Positions 1-8,629 of a DNA stretch of 64,000 nucleotides are shown here, one piece after another. The notes under the pieces are model-generated. The model was not told the origin of the DNA. It saw nothing but the letters and a program-made list of their open reading frames with translations, and did no database searches. Source of the stretch: Spirochaetota bacterium (GTDB lineage Bacteria > Spirochaetota > UBA4802 > UBA5550). The DNA is taken from positions 434,001-498,000 of the forward strand of contig JAGNKX010000001.1 of the NCBI GenBank assembly GCA_017999915.1. Reading direction: 5' to 3'. The stretch's first letter is position 1, and each line of letters opens with the position of its first letter. Both the position numbers and the translations under genes were made by a program.

Positions 1-407
1 TGTGGTTCCACATGGGTCCGAACATGCACCAGCGTGAGCGGGTCTATATAGGCACCATGACCGCGGAAGGCTTGAATCTGAAGGAACGGACCGGCAGATT
101 TCTTGTTAATCTCAGTACCGCTGAAGGTTCGAATAAGGCTATCGGCTCGATCGACGACTCTCTGCATAAGATCGCAAAACAGAGAGCCGACCTTGGCGCT
201 TACTACAACCGTCTCGAATTTGCTGCGAAAGGTTTAATGAGTGCCTATGAGAATATTCAAGCATCTGAAAGCCGTATCCGCGATGCTGACATGGCTGAGT
301 CGTTAACCGATCTGTCCAAGGATCAGATACTCGTTCAGAGTGGAACTGCCATGCTTGCTCAGGCAAACATGAAGACAAGGACAGTATTACAGCTTCTCGG
401 TGGTTAA
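1..407 (+). CDS. flaB: Flagellin FlaB, C-terminal part (partial, 5' end outside window)
   Basis: This is the core protein of the periplasmic flagellar filament. The reading frame is already open at the left edge (first full codon at base 3, reading WFHMGPN), so the N-terminal D0/D1 part lies outside the window. The visible part has the spirochaetal FlaB signature FHMGPN followed by [15 protein letters not shown]. It also has the conserved C-terminal flagellin helix: [11 protein letters not shown] near the middle, then [11 protein letters not shown] and a terminal LLGG. The central variable domain is absent, as is usual for spirochaete FlaB. A strong terminator follows 44 bases after the stop codon, so this is the last or only gene of its transcript. 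Identification is firm. Which flaB paralogue it is cannot be told from this fragment. Confidence 0.95.
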   Translation, partial: WFHMGPNMHQRERVYIGTMTAEGLNLKERTGRFLVNLSTAEGSNKAIGSIDDSLHKIAKQRADLGAYYNRLEFAAKGLMSAYENIQASESRIRDADMAESLTDLSKDQILVQSGTAMLAQANMKTRTVLQLLGG

Positions 408-450
408 TACAAAAATTAGATGAAACGCAAAAGGGAATACCACCAGGCGC

Positions 451-480
451 AAACCCGCTCGAAAGAGCGGGTTTTTTATT
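451..480 (+). terminator. Rho-independent terminator after flaB
   Basis: A perfect 10-bp stem (AAACCCGCTC paired with GAGCGGGTTT) closes on a GAAA tetraloop and runs into a T-rich tail (gttttttatt). It lies just after the flagellin stop codon. Confidence 0.92.
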
Positions 481-577
481 TACATGGAAACAGAGTCGTG
501 ATGACAATGGGAAGGAACGGTCTCTCTCAGAAGGGATAAGCTCTCAGGGATACGCGATTATTTAATAAAGGAATTGT

Positions 578-874
578 TCAGGCCAGGGCGTCGAAAAACG
601 AGCCGGGCTGGATGCCAGAGGTTGTTTTCCGGGAGATGCCCGCCGGGGAATACTCGTGATGGGAGCCGCTTTTCATCAGGGCCAGCATTTTGTCATGGTC
701 TTCCGGCGAAGGCTTGGAATAGGTGATATTCGATTCCGTCCTTCTCGTTACGCCGTGGATATTCTCAACGCGCCCGGCGTTGTACAGGGGCCAGACATAG
801 AACTTTTCTGATGCGATCCTGTTGTTCGCCATGCCGCTGAATCCGATTTCGGCCATGCCGGTGGAAATTCTCAT
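578..874 (-). CDS. Small protein of unknown function
   Basis: A protein of about 98 residues that I do not recognise. It has no signal peptide or membrane segment. It opens with MRISTGMAEIGF and ends with a PGSFFDALA tail, and is rich in polar residues and His (two adjacent His near residue 76). Start codons at 883 and 874 are both possible. Neither has a clear ribosome-binding site; 874 was chosen because the sequence from there looks protein-like. The gene converges on the flagellin gene and stands alone. Composition resembles the neighbours, so it is probably real, but no function can be assigned. Confidence 0.55.
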   Translation of the reverse strand: MRISTGMAEIGFSGMANNRIASEKFYVWPLYNAGRVENIHGVTRRTESNITYSKPSPEDHDKMLALMKSGSHHEYSPAGISRKTTSGIQPGSFFDALA

Positions 875-1064
875 AATTATCATATCGGCAGGATGACGAA
901 CATTCTTTAATCATCTTTACCCCTGTTCAGCTAAACTCACCGCGACTGAATGGGTCATAACCGGAATGACTCCGGCATATCTGCAGCCAGATGGCATCCG
1001 TCAAGCACCGGACAAGCGCCCTTGCATTTATCAAACCCGTCTCTCCGGCGTGTTCTGATGCTCG

Positions 1065-1958
1065 CTACATAATCCTTATCTCCGCGGCGCAGCGCGGGCA
1101 GGAACAGCCGCTTTTCCCAGCGGGAACTGAAAAGGCGTTGCCGCACCCGTCGCACCTGATCTCCGGCCGGTCAACGGCGACAAGGCTGCCGCAGGATTCG
1201 CAGATCATCCTCGCGGCGCCCTTCACCGCTCTGAGCTCTCCGCCGCAACCGCCGCAGTGCCTGACCTCACTGTCGCCCGGCTCCATTTCGATATACTCAT
1301 CCCTGATCCCGCCGAGATCCATGAGCTTATCCCTGTCCGCATCGTTGAGATAGGGGGCCCAGCTCTCCAGGAGAATTCCGTGGTTAATCTTCATCCCCAT
1401 GTCGCCGGTGATATTGTCCGGGTGTGTTCCCAGGAGTCCCTGTTTCGCGCATTCCTCGATGAGCGCCCATGAGAATTTCACCCAGGCATCGTACATCTTC
1501 CAGAAGGTCGCGGAAAAAACTCTTCCCGTTTCCGGATCATAGCGAAGCGCCGCCATGGCGCGGCTCGCATTTTTTTCCAGGTCCGCCATGCCGGGAGTGA
1601 AGGCCTGGATGGTGTACTGCTCGGCCATGTAGTTGATGATTGCTTCGCGGTAATCGGGATCGCCGATGCGCGGCGAATAGGAGGCGGGACAATCAGCCAC
1701 GTGGATGGCAAAGAGCTGTTTCTGGATAGAGCGGTATCGCTCACGGTCATGTTTTTTCAGGGCCTTTTTCATGCCGGGCATAAGCTTTTCATTCAGCTCC
1801 CGCCATGCCGGTCCCGGCATCTTCGATCCCGGAGTGGATATGGATTTTTGGTAATCCCAATCGGTATAGGTGCCGCAATAATCGCAGTAGATGTAGGCGG
1901 TGGCGTACCCTGCCACCTTGGGAGAGCCGCAGGCACGGCATTTGACCTTTTTAATCAT
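1065..1958 (-). CDS. Zinc-ribbon protein of unknown function
   Basis: A soluble protein of about 297 residues with several Cys pairs. One CxxC knuckle pair lies in the first 30 residues (CRACG then CDYCG). The C-terminal 70 residues hold three further pairs: CGGCGG and CESCG, then CDGCG, then CSCPRC. These look like two or three zinc ribbons flanking a helical middle that is rich in Trp, Tyr and charged residues. An upstream TTG (1985) would lengthen it, but the ATG at 1958 places the first zinc knuckle at the usual N-terminal position and has AGGAG 11 bases upstream. No enzymatic motif is visible. The arrangement suggests a protein- or nucleic-acid-binding adaptor, which is inference only. 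Confidence 0.8.
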   Translation of the reverse strand: MIKKVKCRACGSPKVAGYATAYIYCDYCGTYTDWDYQKSISTPGSKMPGPAWRELNEKLMPGMKKALKKHDRERYRSIQKQLFAIHVADCPASYSPRIGDPDYREAIINYMAEQYTIQAFTPGMADLEKNASRAMAALRYDPETGRVFSATFWKMYDAWVKFSWALIEECAKQGLLGTHPDNITGDMGMKINHGILLESWAPYLNDADRDKLMDLGGIRDEYIEMEPGDSEVRHCGGCGGELRAVKGAARMICESCGSLVAVDRPEIRCDGCGNAFSVPAGKSGCSCPRCAAEIRIM

Positions 1959-2391
1959 CAAGAGAGAAGCTCCTGTCTGATACAACCATATCCCTGTTAA
2001 CGAGCGGCTAATGTGTCAGGAAAAGCGTACCGCTTCCGGTAAAATTATTTGCTCCGGCACATGAATGGTGCATGGTTTCTCATTTAAGATACAACTTTTT
2101 TGTCCTGATGTCAAAAATCCAGGATCTCATTATTCTTAATCCAGTGGTCCCCTGGTCTTATGCCCAGCTGCAGGTTTTCCATGACGGGATCATAGCCAGC
2201 AGGTCATTAACGGTGATGGCCCTTTTTCTCTCAAGGGCGTATCCAGGACCACGGCTGCAAGCTACGGAGAGTGTTGTATCTCAAAATGTTTTGCTCACCC
2301 ACGATCAATAAAAAGTACTTGAAAAGAATCATGGCCAAAATCAACTGGATGCCATTCTATTAATAAAAGGAAATGGAGCCGGGGACCAGCC
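1959..2391. other. Intergenic region without a convincing gene
   Basis: About 430 bases between the divergent zinc-ribbon gene and the aconitase gene. It must carry both promoters, but no clear -35/-10 pair was found. A 79-codon open frame at 2072-2311 (+) has no ribosome-binding site and an unremarkable translation. It is not called as a gene. Confidence 0.5.
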
Positions 2392-4326
2392 ATGGGACAA
2401 TCAGTCTGTTACAAGATACTTCACGACCATATCATTGAAGGGACATTGGCGCCCGGCAATGAAATCGGCATTCGCATCGACCAGACCCTCACCCAGGACG
2501 CCACCGGGACCATGGCCTATCTCCAGTTCGAGGCCCTGGGTATTCCCAAGGTCAAGACCGAGGTTTCTGTATCCTATATCGACCATAACACCATCCAGAT
2601 GGGTTTCGAGAACGCCGACGACCACCTGTATCTCCAGACCATGAACGCAAACTACGGCATCTATCATTCCCGCGCCGGCAACGGCATCTGCCACCAGGTC
2701 CACCTGGAGCGCTTCGGCAGGCCCGGCGCCACCCTCCTCGGGTCCGACAGCCACACACCCACCGGCGGCGGCGTTTGTATGATAGCCATCGGCGCCGGCG
2801 GCCTCGACGTGGCGGTAGCCATGGGCGGCGGCCCCTTCTACCTGACGGCACCGAAGGTGGTCAATGTCCGTCTAACCGGGAAGCTCCGTCCCTGGGTGTC
2901 GGCCAAGGACGTGATACTCACCGTCCTCGGCATACTCACGACAAAGGGTAACGTCGGCACGGTCCTGGAATACACCGGCGAGGGCATCGCCACGCTTTCC
3001 GTTCCAGAGCGGGCCACCATCACCAACATGGGAGCGGAGCTCGGCGTGACAACCTCCCTCTTCCCCAGCGACGAGATAACCCGGCTGTTCTTAAATGCCC
3101 AGGAGCGGGGAGATTCGTGGCGGCAGATTCTTCCAGACCCGGACGCAGCCTACGACCGCGTCATCGACATAGACCTCTCCTCCGTGGAGCCGATGGCGGC
3201 CTGTCCCCACTCGCCGGACAATGTTAAAAAGATAGCGGAGCTGAAAGGGCTTCCCATCCACCAGGTGGCCATCGGCAGCTGCACCAACTCATCGTACAAG
3301 GACCTCATGACCGTGGCCCGGGTCCTTAAAGGCAAGAAGGTCGATCCGCGGACAAGCCTTATAGTCGCCCCCGGCTCCAGGCAGGTCTTCGAGATGATCG
3401 CCCGCAACGGGGCCCTTGCCGACATCATCGCCAGCGGCGCCCGCATCATGGAATCCTCCTGCGGCTTCTGCATCGGCGCCGGGCAGGCGCCCCCGACCGA
3501 CGGCGTGTCCCTCCGGACGAACAACAGGAACTTTGAGGGCCGTTCCGGAACGGCATCGGGCCAGATATACCTGGTGAGCCCGGAGACAGCCGCCCTGTCA
3601 GCACTAGCCGGGGTCCTGGTGAATCCCCGTGAATACCCGAAAGAAGAGTTTCCCTTTGTTTCCATGCCCGATCAATTCATCATCGACGATTCAATGATCC
3701 TTCCCCCGTCGGACACTAAGGGGAAGATCATCCGGGGGCCCAATATCGGCGAGCCTCCCTACACGTTGCCCCTCCCGGATGAACTGCAATGCGTCATCGG
3801 CCTTAAGGTGGGGGATAAAATAACCACCGATCATATCATGCCCGCCGGCCCCCGTTTGAAATACCGGTCCAATATTCCCGCCTATTCCCAGTTCGTATTT
3901 GAGAACGTCGACCCGGAATTCTCAAAACGGGCCTTTGCGGACAAGCAAAAGGGGCTGTTCACGGCCATCGCGGGAGGCGCCAGTTACGGCCAGGGATCGA
4001 GCCGCGAGCATGCAGCCATCTGCCCCATGTACCTGGGTGTCCGCCTGGTCATGGCGAAATCATTCGAGCGGATCCATTCGGACAACCTTATCAATTTCGG
4101 TATCATCCCCCTTGTGTTCAGGGACGCTGGCACCTACACGGCGATAAACGCCGGCGACAGCGTGACCATCCGCTCCCTCAGGTCTCTGGTCATGGAAGCG
4201 GAGACCATCCCGGTTGTCATCGGGGGGTCGGAATATCAGTTTACCCTGGCCCTGTCGCAGCGTCAGCGCTCCATCCTCCTTGAAGGGGGACTGCTGAACT
4301 ATACAAAGAAAAAATTCGGGGCATAG
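2392..4326 (+). CDS. acnA: Aconitate hydratase, Aquifex-type
   Basis: Interconverts citrate and isocitrate in the cytoplasmic TCA cycle. At 644 residues it matches the short Aquifex-type aconitase group rather than the ~890-residue AcnA of enterics. The three 4Fe-4S cluster cysteines are seen as C297 in GSCTNSS and C357/C360 in SSCGFC. Other aconitase motifs are LGSDSHTPTGGG (about residues 116-127) and, in the C-terminal swivel domain, GASYGQGSSREHAA. The ATG at 2392 has GGGGA about 7 bases upstream. The gene appears monocistronic: the next gene starts 88 bases later with no shared function. The cysteines and length exclude 3-isopropylmalate dehydratase LeuC, which has no fused swivel domain. 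Confidence 0.95.
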   Translation: MGQSVCYKILHDHIIEGTLAPGNEIGIRIDQTLTQDATGTMAYLQFEALGIPKVKTEVSVSYIDHNTIQMGFENADDHLYLQTMNANYGIYHSRAGNGICHQVHLERFGRPGATLLGSDSHTPTGGGVCMIAIGAGGLDVAVAMGGGPFYLTAPKVVNVRLTGKLRPWVSAKDVILTVLGILTTKGNVGTVLEYTGEGIATLSVPERATITNMGAELGVTTSLFPSDEITRLFLNAQERGDSWRQILPDPDAAYDRVIDIDLSSVEPMAACPHSPDNVKKIAELKGLPIHQVAIGSCTNSSYKDLMTVARVLKGKKVDPRTSLIVAPGSRQVFEMIARNGALADIIASGARIMESSCGFCIGAGQAPPTDGVSLRTNNRNFEGRSGTASGQIYLVSPETAALSALAGVLVNPREYPKEEFPFVSMPDQFIIDDSMILPPSDTKGKIIRGPNIGEPPYTLPLPDELQCVIGLKVGDKITTDHIMPAGPRLKYRSNIPAYSQFVFENVDPEFSKRAFADKQKGLFTAIAGGASYGQGSSREHAAICPMYLGVRLVMAKSFERIHSDNLINFGIIPLVFRDAGTYTAINAGDSVTIRSLRSLVMEAETIPVVIGGSEYQFTLALSQRQRSILLEGGLLNYTKKKFGA

Positions 4327-4414
4327 AGGCATCGCCGGAGGCTTTTCAATGTCCCGCAATCCAATACTTTAGCCTGGACCGGCGCCTGACGAAAGTCTAT
4401 GGAACAATCAACCA

Positions 4415-5101
4415 ATGAACTATTACGAAACAATCATCCTCTGCCAGCCCGATGGAGAGAAAAGCTGTTCCGCCTGCTGCGGTCTTTTCAATTTTTCCGA
4501 TATATCCCGTGAAAACCTGTCTCGCTTTCTGGAGAGCGGCGCAGCCCGGTCATCGGCATTCCTGTCATCGAGCGACATTACCGATCAGGGCGACGGCAGC
4601 GCCATAAGGGACACCACGTCATATATCTGCCCCCACCAGGGTCTCCTGTTCAACAAGCGTCCCGGATGCCTGCTCCATCCCCAGTACCGGAACGCTTCAT
4701 TGCGCCATAACTCTTTTTTCGGGGAGAAGATATGCGGCGGCTTTCTCTGCCCGGCCCATTCGATCATGACCACTGAGCAGAAAAAGACCTTCATCAGGCT
4801 TATAGACGACTGGTATCTCTACAGCATCGCCGTTATAGACCCGGAATCGGCCGTATGGATGCTTGACCTTCTCCGGCATCGCTACCCCATAGCCTTGCAA
4901 CGGGACGAGGTGGCCAAAAGGATTCTTTCCGGGATGATAGAGATCCACGCGCGGTATCTGAACGAAAGCCATGGCCCGGTCTTCTTTTATTCCGTGGCCG
5001 AATACGAGATCGGGAAAAAGAATATTTCCCTTGCCTGTGATTTCACCGACAAGGAACTGCAGGTACAGGAAATGATCGATGTGATTGAAAGCAACCTCTG
5101 A
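4415..5101 (+). CDS. Cysteine-rich protein, probably metal-binding
   Basis: A soluble 228-residue protein with a cluster of cysteines in the N-terminal half: CSACC (about residues 18-22), CPHQG, GCLLHP and CGGFLC. The CxxCC plus later Cys/His pairs recall the CxxCxxCC metal-chelating (YkgJ-like) proteins, which bind zinc or iron-sulphur clusters, but the match is loose. The C-terminal half is helical without motifs. The stop codon lies 3 bases from the convergent glpQ stop. No clear ribosome-binding site precedes the ATG. Function unknown; metal binding is inferred from the Cys pattern. Confidence 0.8.
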   Translation: MNYYETIILCQPDGEKSCSACCGLFNFSDISRENLSRFLESGAARSSAFLSSSDITDQGDGSAIRDTTSYICPHQGLLFNKRPGCLLHPQYRNASLRHNSFFGEKICGGFLCPAHSIMTTEQKKTFIRLIDDWYLYSIAVIDPESAVWMLDLLRHRYPIALQRDEVAKRILSGMIEIHARYLNESHGPVFFYSVAEYEIGKKNISLACDFTDKELQVQEMIDVIESNL

Positions 5102-5104
5102 TCG

Positions 5105-6067
5105 TCAGAGTCCTTTTTTCGCCAGAAACCGCAGGGCCCTGTCGGGGAAATCGGTAAAGATGCCGTCCACCTTCATTTCACATAAAAATATCTCCAGCAT
5201 TTCGTCAAAGGTTCCGGCGTAGGACGGCAGGGCATCGGCCCTAAACGTATAGGGATTCACCTCCAGGTTCCGCTCATGGGCCCATTCCACCAGGCGGGTA
5301 TATTCCGGCTTGGTTCCCTTCCCCCTGTCAATGACCACCTGGTTGACCCAGGGACCGATGAGGTCGGCATAGGTTGCCACCTCGTCCAGACCCTGCGGGG
5401 TCACCATGCGCTCATAGTCGACGCCGGGAGTCTCCTCCCAGGTCACATCGCCGATGAGCTGCACCATGGGAAGATCGCTCTTCAGCGTATCCCTCATGTA
5501 GCGGATGCAGTCAGGCTCGAAGCTCTGGATGACACACTTTGAAGTCCTGGAGCGGTATCCGAAGCGGTGGACGACATCGATCACCGCTTTTCCGATGTCC
5601 TTCCCCTCTTTTGTGTGATAGGCAGGTCCCTTAGGCTCGATATAGAACCCCACGTCCATGACCATGCTTTTATTAAGCCCCTGGATGAGGTCGATCTCCT
5701 CTTCCAGGGTGGGGATTTCAAAATGCACCCGGGAATCTGCCGGGAATCTGCCGGGATGGACCTCCCTGCCTGTCGCGGGGTCCACCCGCTCATGGAGGCG
5801 GAGCTTCTTGATCTCCTCAAGGGTGAAGTCTATTGCGTAGTGCAATCCATCCTTCCTCTTCCGGTCAGGGAAGAGCTCCGCGACGTTGGTCATGGCGTCC
5901 AGGTAGTGATCGTGGAACACGATGGGTACTTCATCCCTGGTGAGGAGGGCGTCCAGCTCCACGTAATCCGCTCCCATGCCGAAGGCCAGGGCCTTGCCGG
6001 CCATTGAATGCTCCGGGAGATAGCCGCAGGCTCCCCGGTGGGCGATGACTAAGGGTTTCTTATTCAT
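5105..6067 (-). CDS. glpQ: Glycerophosphodiester phosphodiesterase
   Basis: Hydrolyses glycerophosphodiesters to glycerol 3-phosphate and an alcohol. The TIM-barrel GDPD signature is clear: HRG at residues 10-12, E37 and D39 of VELDA for metal binding, and H52 in the FHDHYLD segment. The 320-residue length and the long insertion before IEPKGP fit the GlpQ branch. Unlike the secreted or lipidated GlpQ of Borrelia and relapsing-fever spirochaetes, this protein has no signal peptide or lipobox, so it is predicted cytoplasmic. It starts 36 bases after radA on the same strand and is probably co-transcribed with radA and the mce gene. TGAGAG precedes the ATG. Confidence 0.93.
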   Translation of the reverse strand: MNKKPLVIAHRGACGYLPEHSMAGKALAFGMGADYVELDALLTRDEVPIVFHDHYLDAMTNVAELFPDRKRKDGLHYAIDFTLEEIKKLRLHERVDPATGREVHPGRFPADSRVHFEIPTLEEEIDLIQGLNKSMVMDVGFYIEPKGPAYHTKEGKDIGKAVIDVVHRFGYRSRTSKCVIQSFEPDCIRYMRDTLKSDLPMVQLIGDVTWEETPGVDYERMVTPQGLDEVATYADLIGPWVNQVVIDRGKGTKPEYTRLVEWAHERNLEVNPYTFRADALPSYAGTFDEMLEIFLCEMKVDGIFTDFPDRALRFLAKKGL

Positions 6068-6103
6068 GGTATGCTCTCAGTCCTTTTGTAATAATGTCCG
6101 TTA

Positions 6104-7438
6104 TTATTCAAAGAGCCGGCCGATGGCGTCTTGTATCGTCCGTATGCCTATGATGGCTCCCTCAAAGCCAGCCGCCTTCGCCTCCGTCACTTCCGCCTCC
6201 GGCAGGATGAGGGTATCGAAGCCGGAATGCCTGAATTCCTGTATCCTCCGACCGCACAGCGAGACCGGCCGTATCTCCCCTGACAGGGATATCTCCCCGA
6301 GGAGCCCCACGCCATGGGGCACCGCTTTATTCTTGAAGCTCGAGGCAATGGACACAGCCACGGCCAGGTCCGCCGCCGTGTCGTTTATCTGGAAGCCGCC
6401 GGAAACGTTGATGAACACGTCGAAGGCGGCAAGCCTCAGCCCTGCGTGTTTTTCCAGCACCGCCGTGATGAGGATCAGCCGGTTCAGGTCAAAACCGTCG
6501 GCCATCCGGCGCGGATTGGGGAACGCAGACGAGGTCACGAGCGACTGGACCTCGAAGAGGATGATCCTGCTTCCCTCCGCCGCCGCTGACACGGAATTTC
6601 CCGGAGCCTGCGAGAGGTAGGGATTCAGGAATATCTTGTTCTTGTCTGTCACCTCCACCAGGCCGCGCTCCTCCATGCGGAAGAGGCCTATCTCGTTCAC
6701 CGACCCGAAACGGTTCTTGAAGGCACGGAGGACGCGGTAGTCCCGGGAAAAGTTCCCCTCAAAATAGAGGACCGTGTCCACCAGGTGCTCCAGGAGCTTC
6801 GGACCGGCTATGGCGCCCTCCTTGGTTATATGCCCGATGAGGATCAGGACCGCGTTCAGCCTCTTCGCAGCCTCGGCAAGGCGCGACGCCGATTCCCGTA
6901 TCTGGCTCACCGAGCCCTTGAGCCCCGGTATTTCGGACGAATACAGCGTCTGAATGGAATCGACGATGAGACACTGCGGCTTTTCCGCTTCGGCCAGGCC
7001 GATGATTTGTTCAACGCCGCAGGCGGTGGATAGTTTTATTGCCTCCGTGGGGCAGCCGATACGATCAGCCCTGAGGCGGATCTGCGCCGGCGACTCCTCG
7101 CCGGAAATGTACAAGGTCTTGAAGTATCCGGCCACCTGGAGCGCCAGGGTGGATTTGCCGATGCCCGGCTCCCCGCCGATGAGAATCACCGAGCCGGGCA
7201 CGATGCCGCCGCCGCACACCAGGTTGAATTCCCCGATCCCTGTCATGATACGGTGAACAGGACTGAATTCAACGCTGCCCAGGGATATCACATCGCCGGC
7301 AGGCGCTGTCTTGGCTGGTGCCGAAGGCTCAGACTCAACGATGGTGTTCCATTCGCCGCAGGCGGAGCATTTCCCCTGCCACTTGGGAAAATCCGTACCG
7401 CAGGTGGCGCATATGAAATATTTTCTGTTCCGGGCCAT
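6104..7438 (-). CDS. radA: DNA repair protein RadA/Sms
   Basis: A RecA-like ATPase that promotes branch migration of recombination intermediates. All hallmark elements are present in order: a four-Cys zinc finger (C10, C13, C24, C27), Walker A GEPGIGKST at 89-97, the RadA-specific KNRFG motif at 241-245, and a C-terminal Lon-protease-like domain. The 444-residue length is normal for the family. The ATG lies 3 bases after the stop of the upstream mce gene, which indicates translational coupling. Confidence 0.97.
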   Translation of the reverse strand: MARNRKYFICATCGTDFPKWQGKCSACGEWNTIVESEPSAPAKTAPAGDVISLGSVEFSPVHRIMTGIGEFNLVCGGGIVPGSVILIGGEPGIGKSTLALQVAGYFKTLYISGEESPAQIRLRADRIGCPTEAIKLSTACGVEQIIGLAEAEKPQCLIVDSIQTLYSSEIPGLKGSVSQIRESASRLAEAAKRLNAVLILIGHITKEGAIAGPKLLEHLVDTVLYFEGNFSRDYRVLRAFKNRFGSVNEIGLFRMEERGLVEVTDKNKIFLNPYLSQAPGNSVSAAAEGSRIILFEVQSLVTSSAFPNPRRMADGFDLNRLILITAVLEKHAGLRLAAFDVFINVSGGFQINDTAADLAVAVSIASSFKNKAVPHGVGLLGEISLSGEIRPVSLCGRRIQEFRHSGFDTLILPEAEVTEAKAAGFEGAIIGIRTIQDAIGRLFE

Positions 7439-7441
7439 TTT

Positions 7442-8317
7442 TTAGTTCTGGGTCCGGAAAAAGAGTTTCGACGGATCCTGCTTGAGCTGCCGGAAGAGGT
7501 CCTTGGCCGCGATGGATGCGTCGCGCAGGTTTACGTAGATGTCCTCCTCGTTCAGGAGCCGCCCCAGGGTGCCGCGGCCCTTCTCAATCCGGAAGACGAT
7601 CTTGTTGAGGTTAGTGGACGTTTCGGACAGGTTCCTGAGCGTGATGTTGATGTCGTCCTTGTTCTTGTCGGAAAGATCGGCCATGTTCTTTGAAAACCTG
7701 TTGATGTTCGCCATCATGATCTTTGACTGGAAATTCAGGTTGGCTATGGTCTCCTTCGCGGATATGATCGCCTGCCGTATGTCGTACTTGTTGTCGTCCG
7801 CGATCTTGTTAAGGTTTCCCACGAACTTCTTGGAATTCTGGAAAATCTCCGCCAGGACCTGGCCCCCGCTCTCGTCCTGCATGAAGGCCTGGAATGTCAT
7901 CATCATCTGGTCGAAGCTGGCCGGGTCCATGCCGTAGACCTTGTCCCCGTCCATGAGGAATTCCTCCACGTCGCTTGCAGGGGGGACGAAGACGTTGATA
8001 TACTTTTCTCCGATCAGCCCGGAGGTGAAAATGGCGAACTTGGTGTTTTTCACCAGGGAATACTTTTTTTCGATCCAGAGGGTCACCTCGGTTTTTTCAC
8101 CGGACTGCTTGATTGACTCGACATAGCCGATCTTAATCCCGCCGGCTATCTTGACCGGGGCGCTTATACGGAGATCATTCAGGAAGTTGAAATAGACCCG
8201 CAGGGTATACCCGGAGCGGGACACATTGATTTTCGCAAGGAGCGCCACCAAGATAATGAACAGGGTGAAGCTGATGGTTATCATCAGGCCAACCTTGGCT
8301 TCATTGTTGAGTTTCAT
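7442..8317 (-). CDS. MCE/MlaD-family lipid-transport protein
   Basis: An inner-membrane-anchored periplasmic protein with one N-terminal membrane helix (about residues 10-30). A single MCE domain (about 36-115) contains LRISAPVKIAGGIKIGYV and SGLIGEKYINV, and a long helical C-terminal region follows. MCE proteins form hexameric lipid shuttles between the membranes, usually with an MlaE permease and MlaF ATPase. Neither is next to this gene. GGAGG abuts the ATG at 8323 but sits 6 bases before the ATG at 8317, so the latter is taken as the start. First gene of the leftward mce-radA-glpQ run. Confidence 0.9.
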   Translation of the reverse strand: MKLNNEAKVGLMITISFTLFIILVALLAKINVSRSGYTLRVYFNFLNDLRISAPVKIAGGIKIGYVESIKQSGEKTEVTLWIEKKYSLVKNTKFAIFTSGLIGEKYINVFVPPASDVEEFLMDGDKVYGMDPASFDQMMMTFQAFMQDESGGQVLAEIFQNSKKFVGNLNKIADDNKYDIRQAIISAKETIANLNFQSKIMMANINRFSKNMADLSDKNKDDINITLRNLSETSTNLNKIVFRIEKGRGTLGRLLNEEDIYVNLRDASIAAKDLFRQLKQDPSKLFFRTQN

Positions 8318-8474
8318 ACGCATCCTCCGGAGAAGACGTGGTCATGGATGTCATCCCTACACATCCATTATTCCGACAAAATTTGCAACTATATTTCGAT
8401 ATAATATTCCTTCCGACAGCAATAGGTGCGCATGCACACCCGCCGGAGGGAGTATTCTGTTACGCATTTTTATG

Positions 8475-8503
8475 TTGACAAAGTTCCATCAAAAATTTAT
8501 GTG
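8475..8503 (+). promoter_or_regulatory. Candidate sigma-70 promoter for the 33-residue protein
   Basis: A consensus TTGACA (8475-8480) is followed after 17 bases by TATGTG (8498-8503), 24 bases before the GTG start. The -35 is perfect and the -10 is weak. Confidence 0.5.
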
Positions 8504-8527
8504 ATTAGAAAATTGAGGAGGTACTCC

Positions 8528-8629
8528 GTGGGAAAGCAATACAACGCCAGAGAAAAGCGCCAGAGGGCGAAGAAGCAGATCAAGAGAAAGAAAAAGCTCC
8601 TGAAGGAAAAACTGTCGAAAAAGGGTTAA
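8528..8629 (+). CDS. 33-residue highly basic small protein
   Basis: A GTG-initiated frame with a near-perfect AGGAGGT five bases upstream and a consensus-like promoter before it. The product begins MGKQYNAREKRQRAKKQ and ends KLSKKG. More than half the residues are Lys or Arg and there is no Cys or acidic cluster, which suggests RNA or ribosome binding, as for very small basic ribosomal proteins. I do not recognise a family. Its stop codon abuts the stop of the convergent gene at 8630. Codon use and the strong translation signals argue it is real. Function is inferred from charge only. Confidence 0.75.
   Translation: MGKQYNAREKRQRAKKQIKRKKKLLKEKLSKKG

Noticed and set aside
2072-2311. 79-codon frame in the gap before aconitase
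   Set aside because: No ribosome-binding site and no protein-like pattern beyond chance; the opposite strand is also unconvincing.
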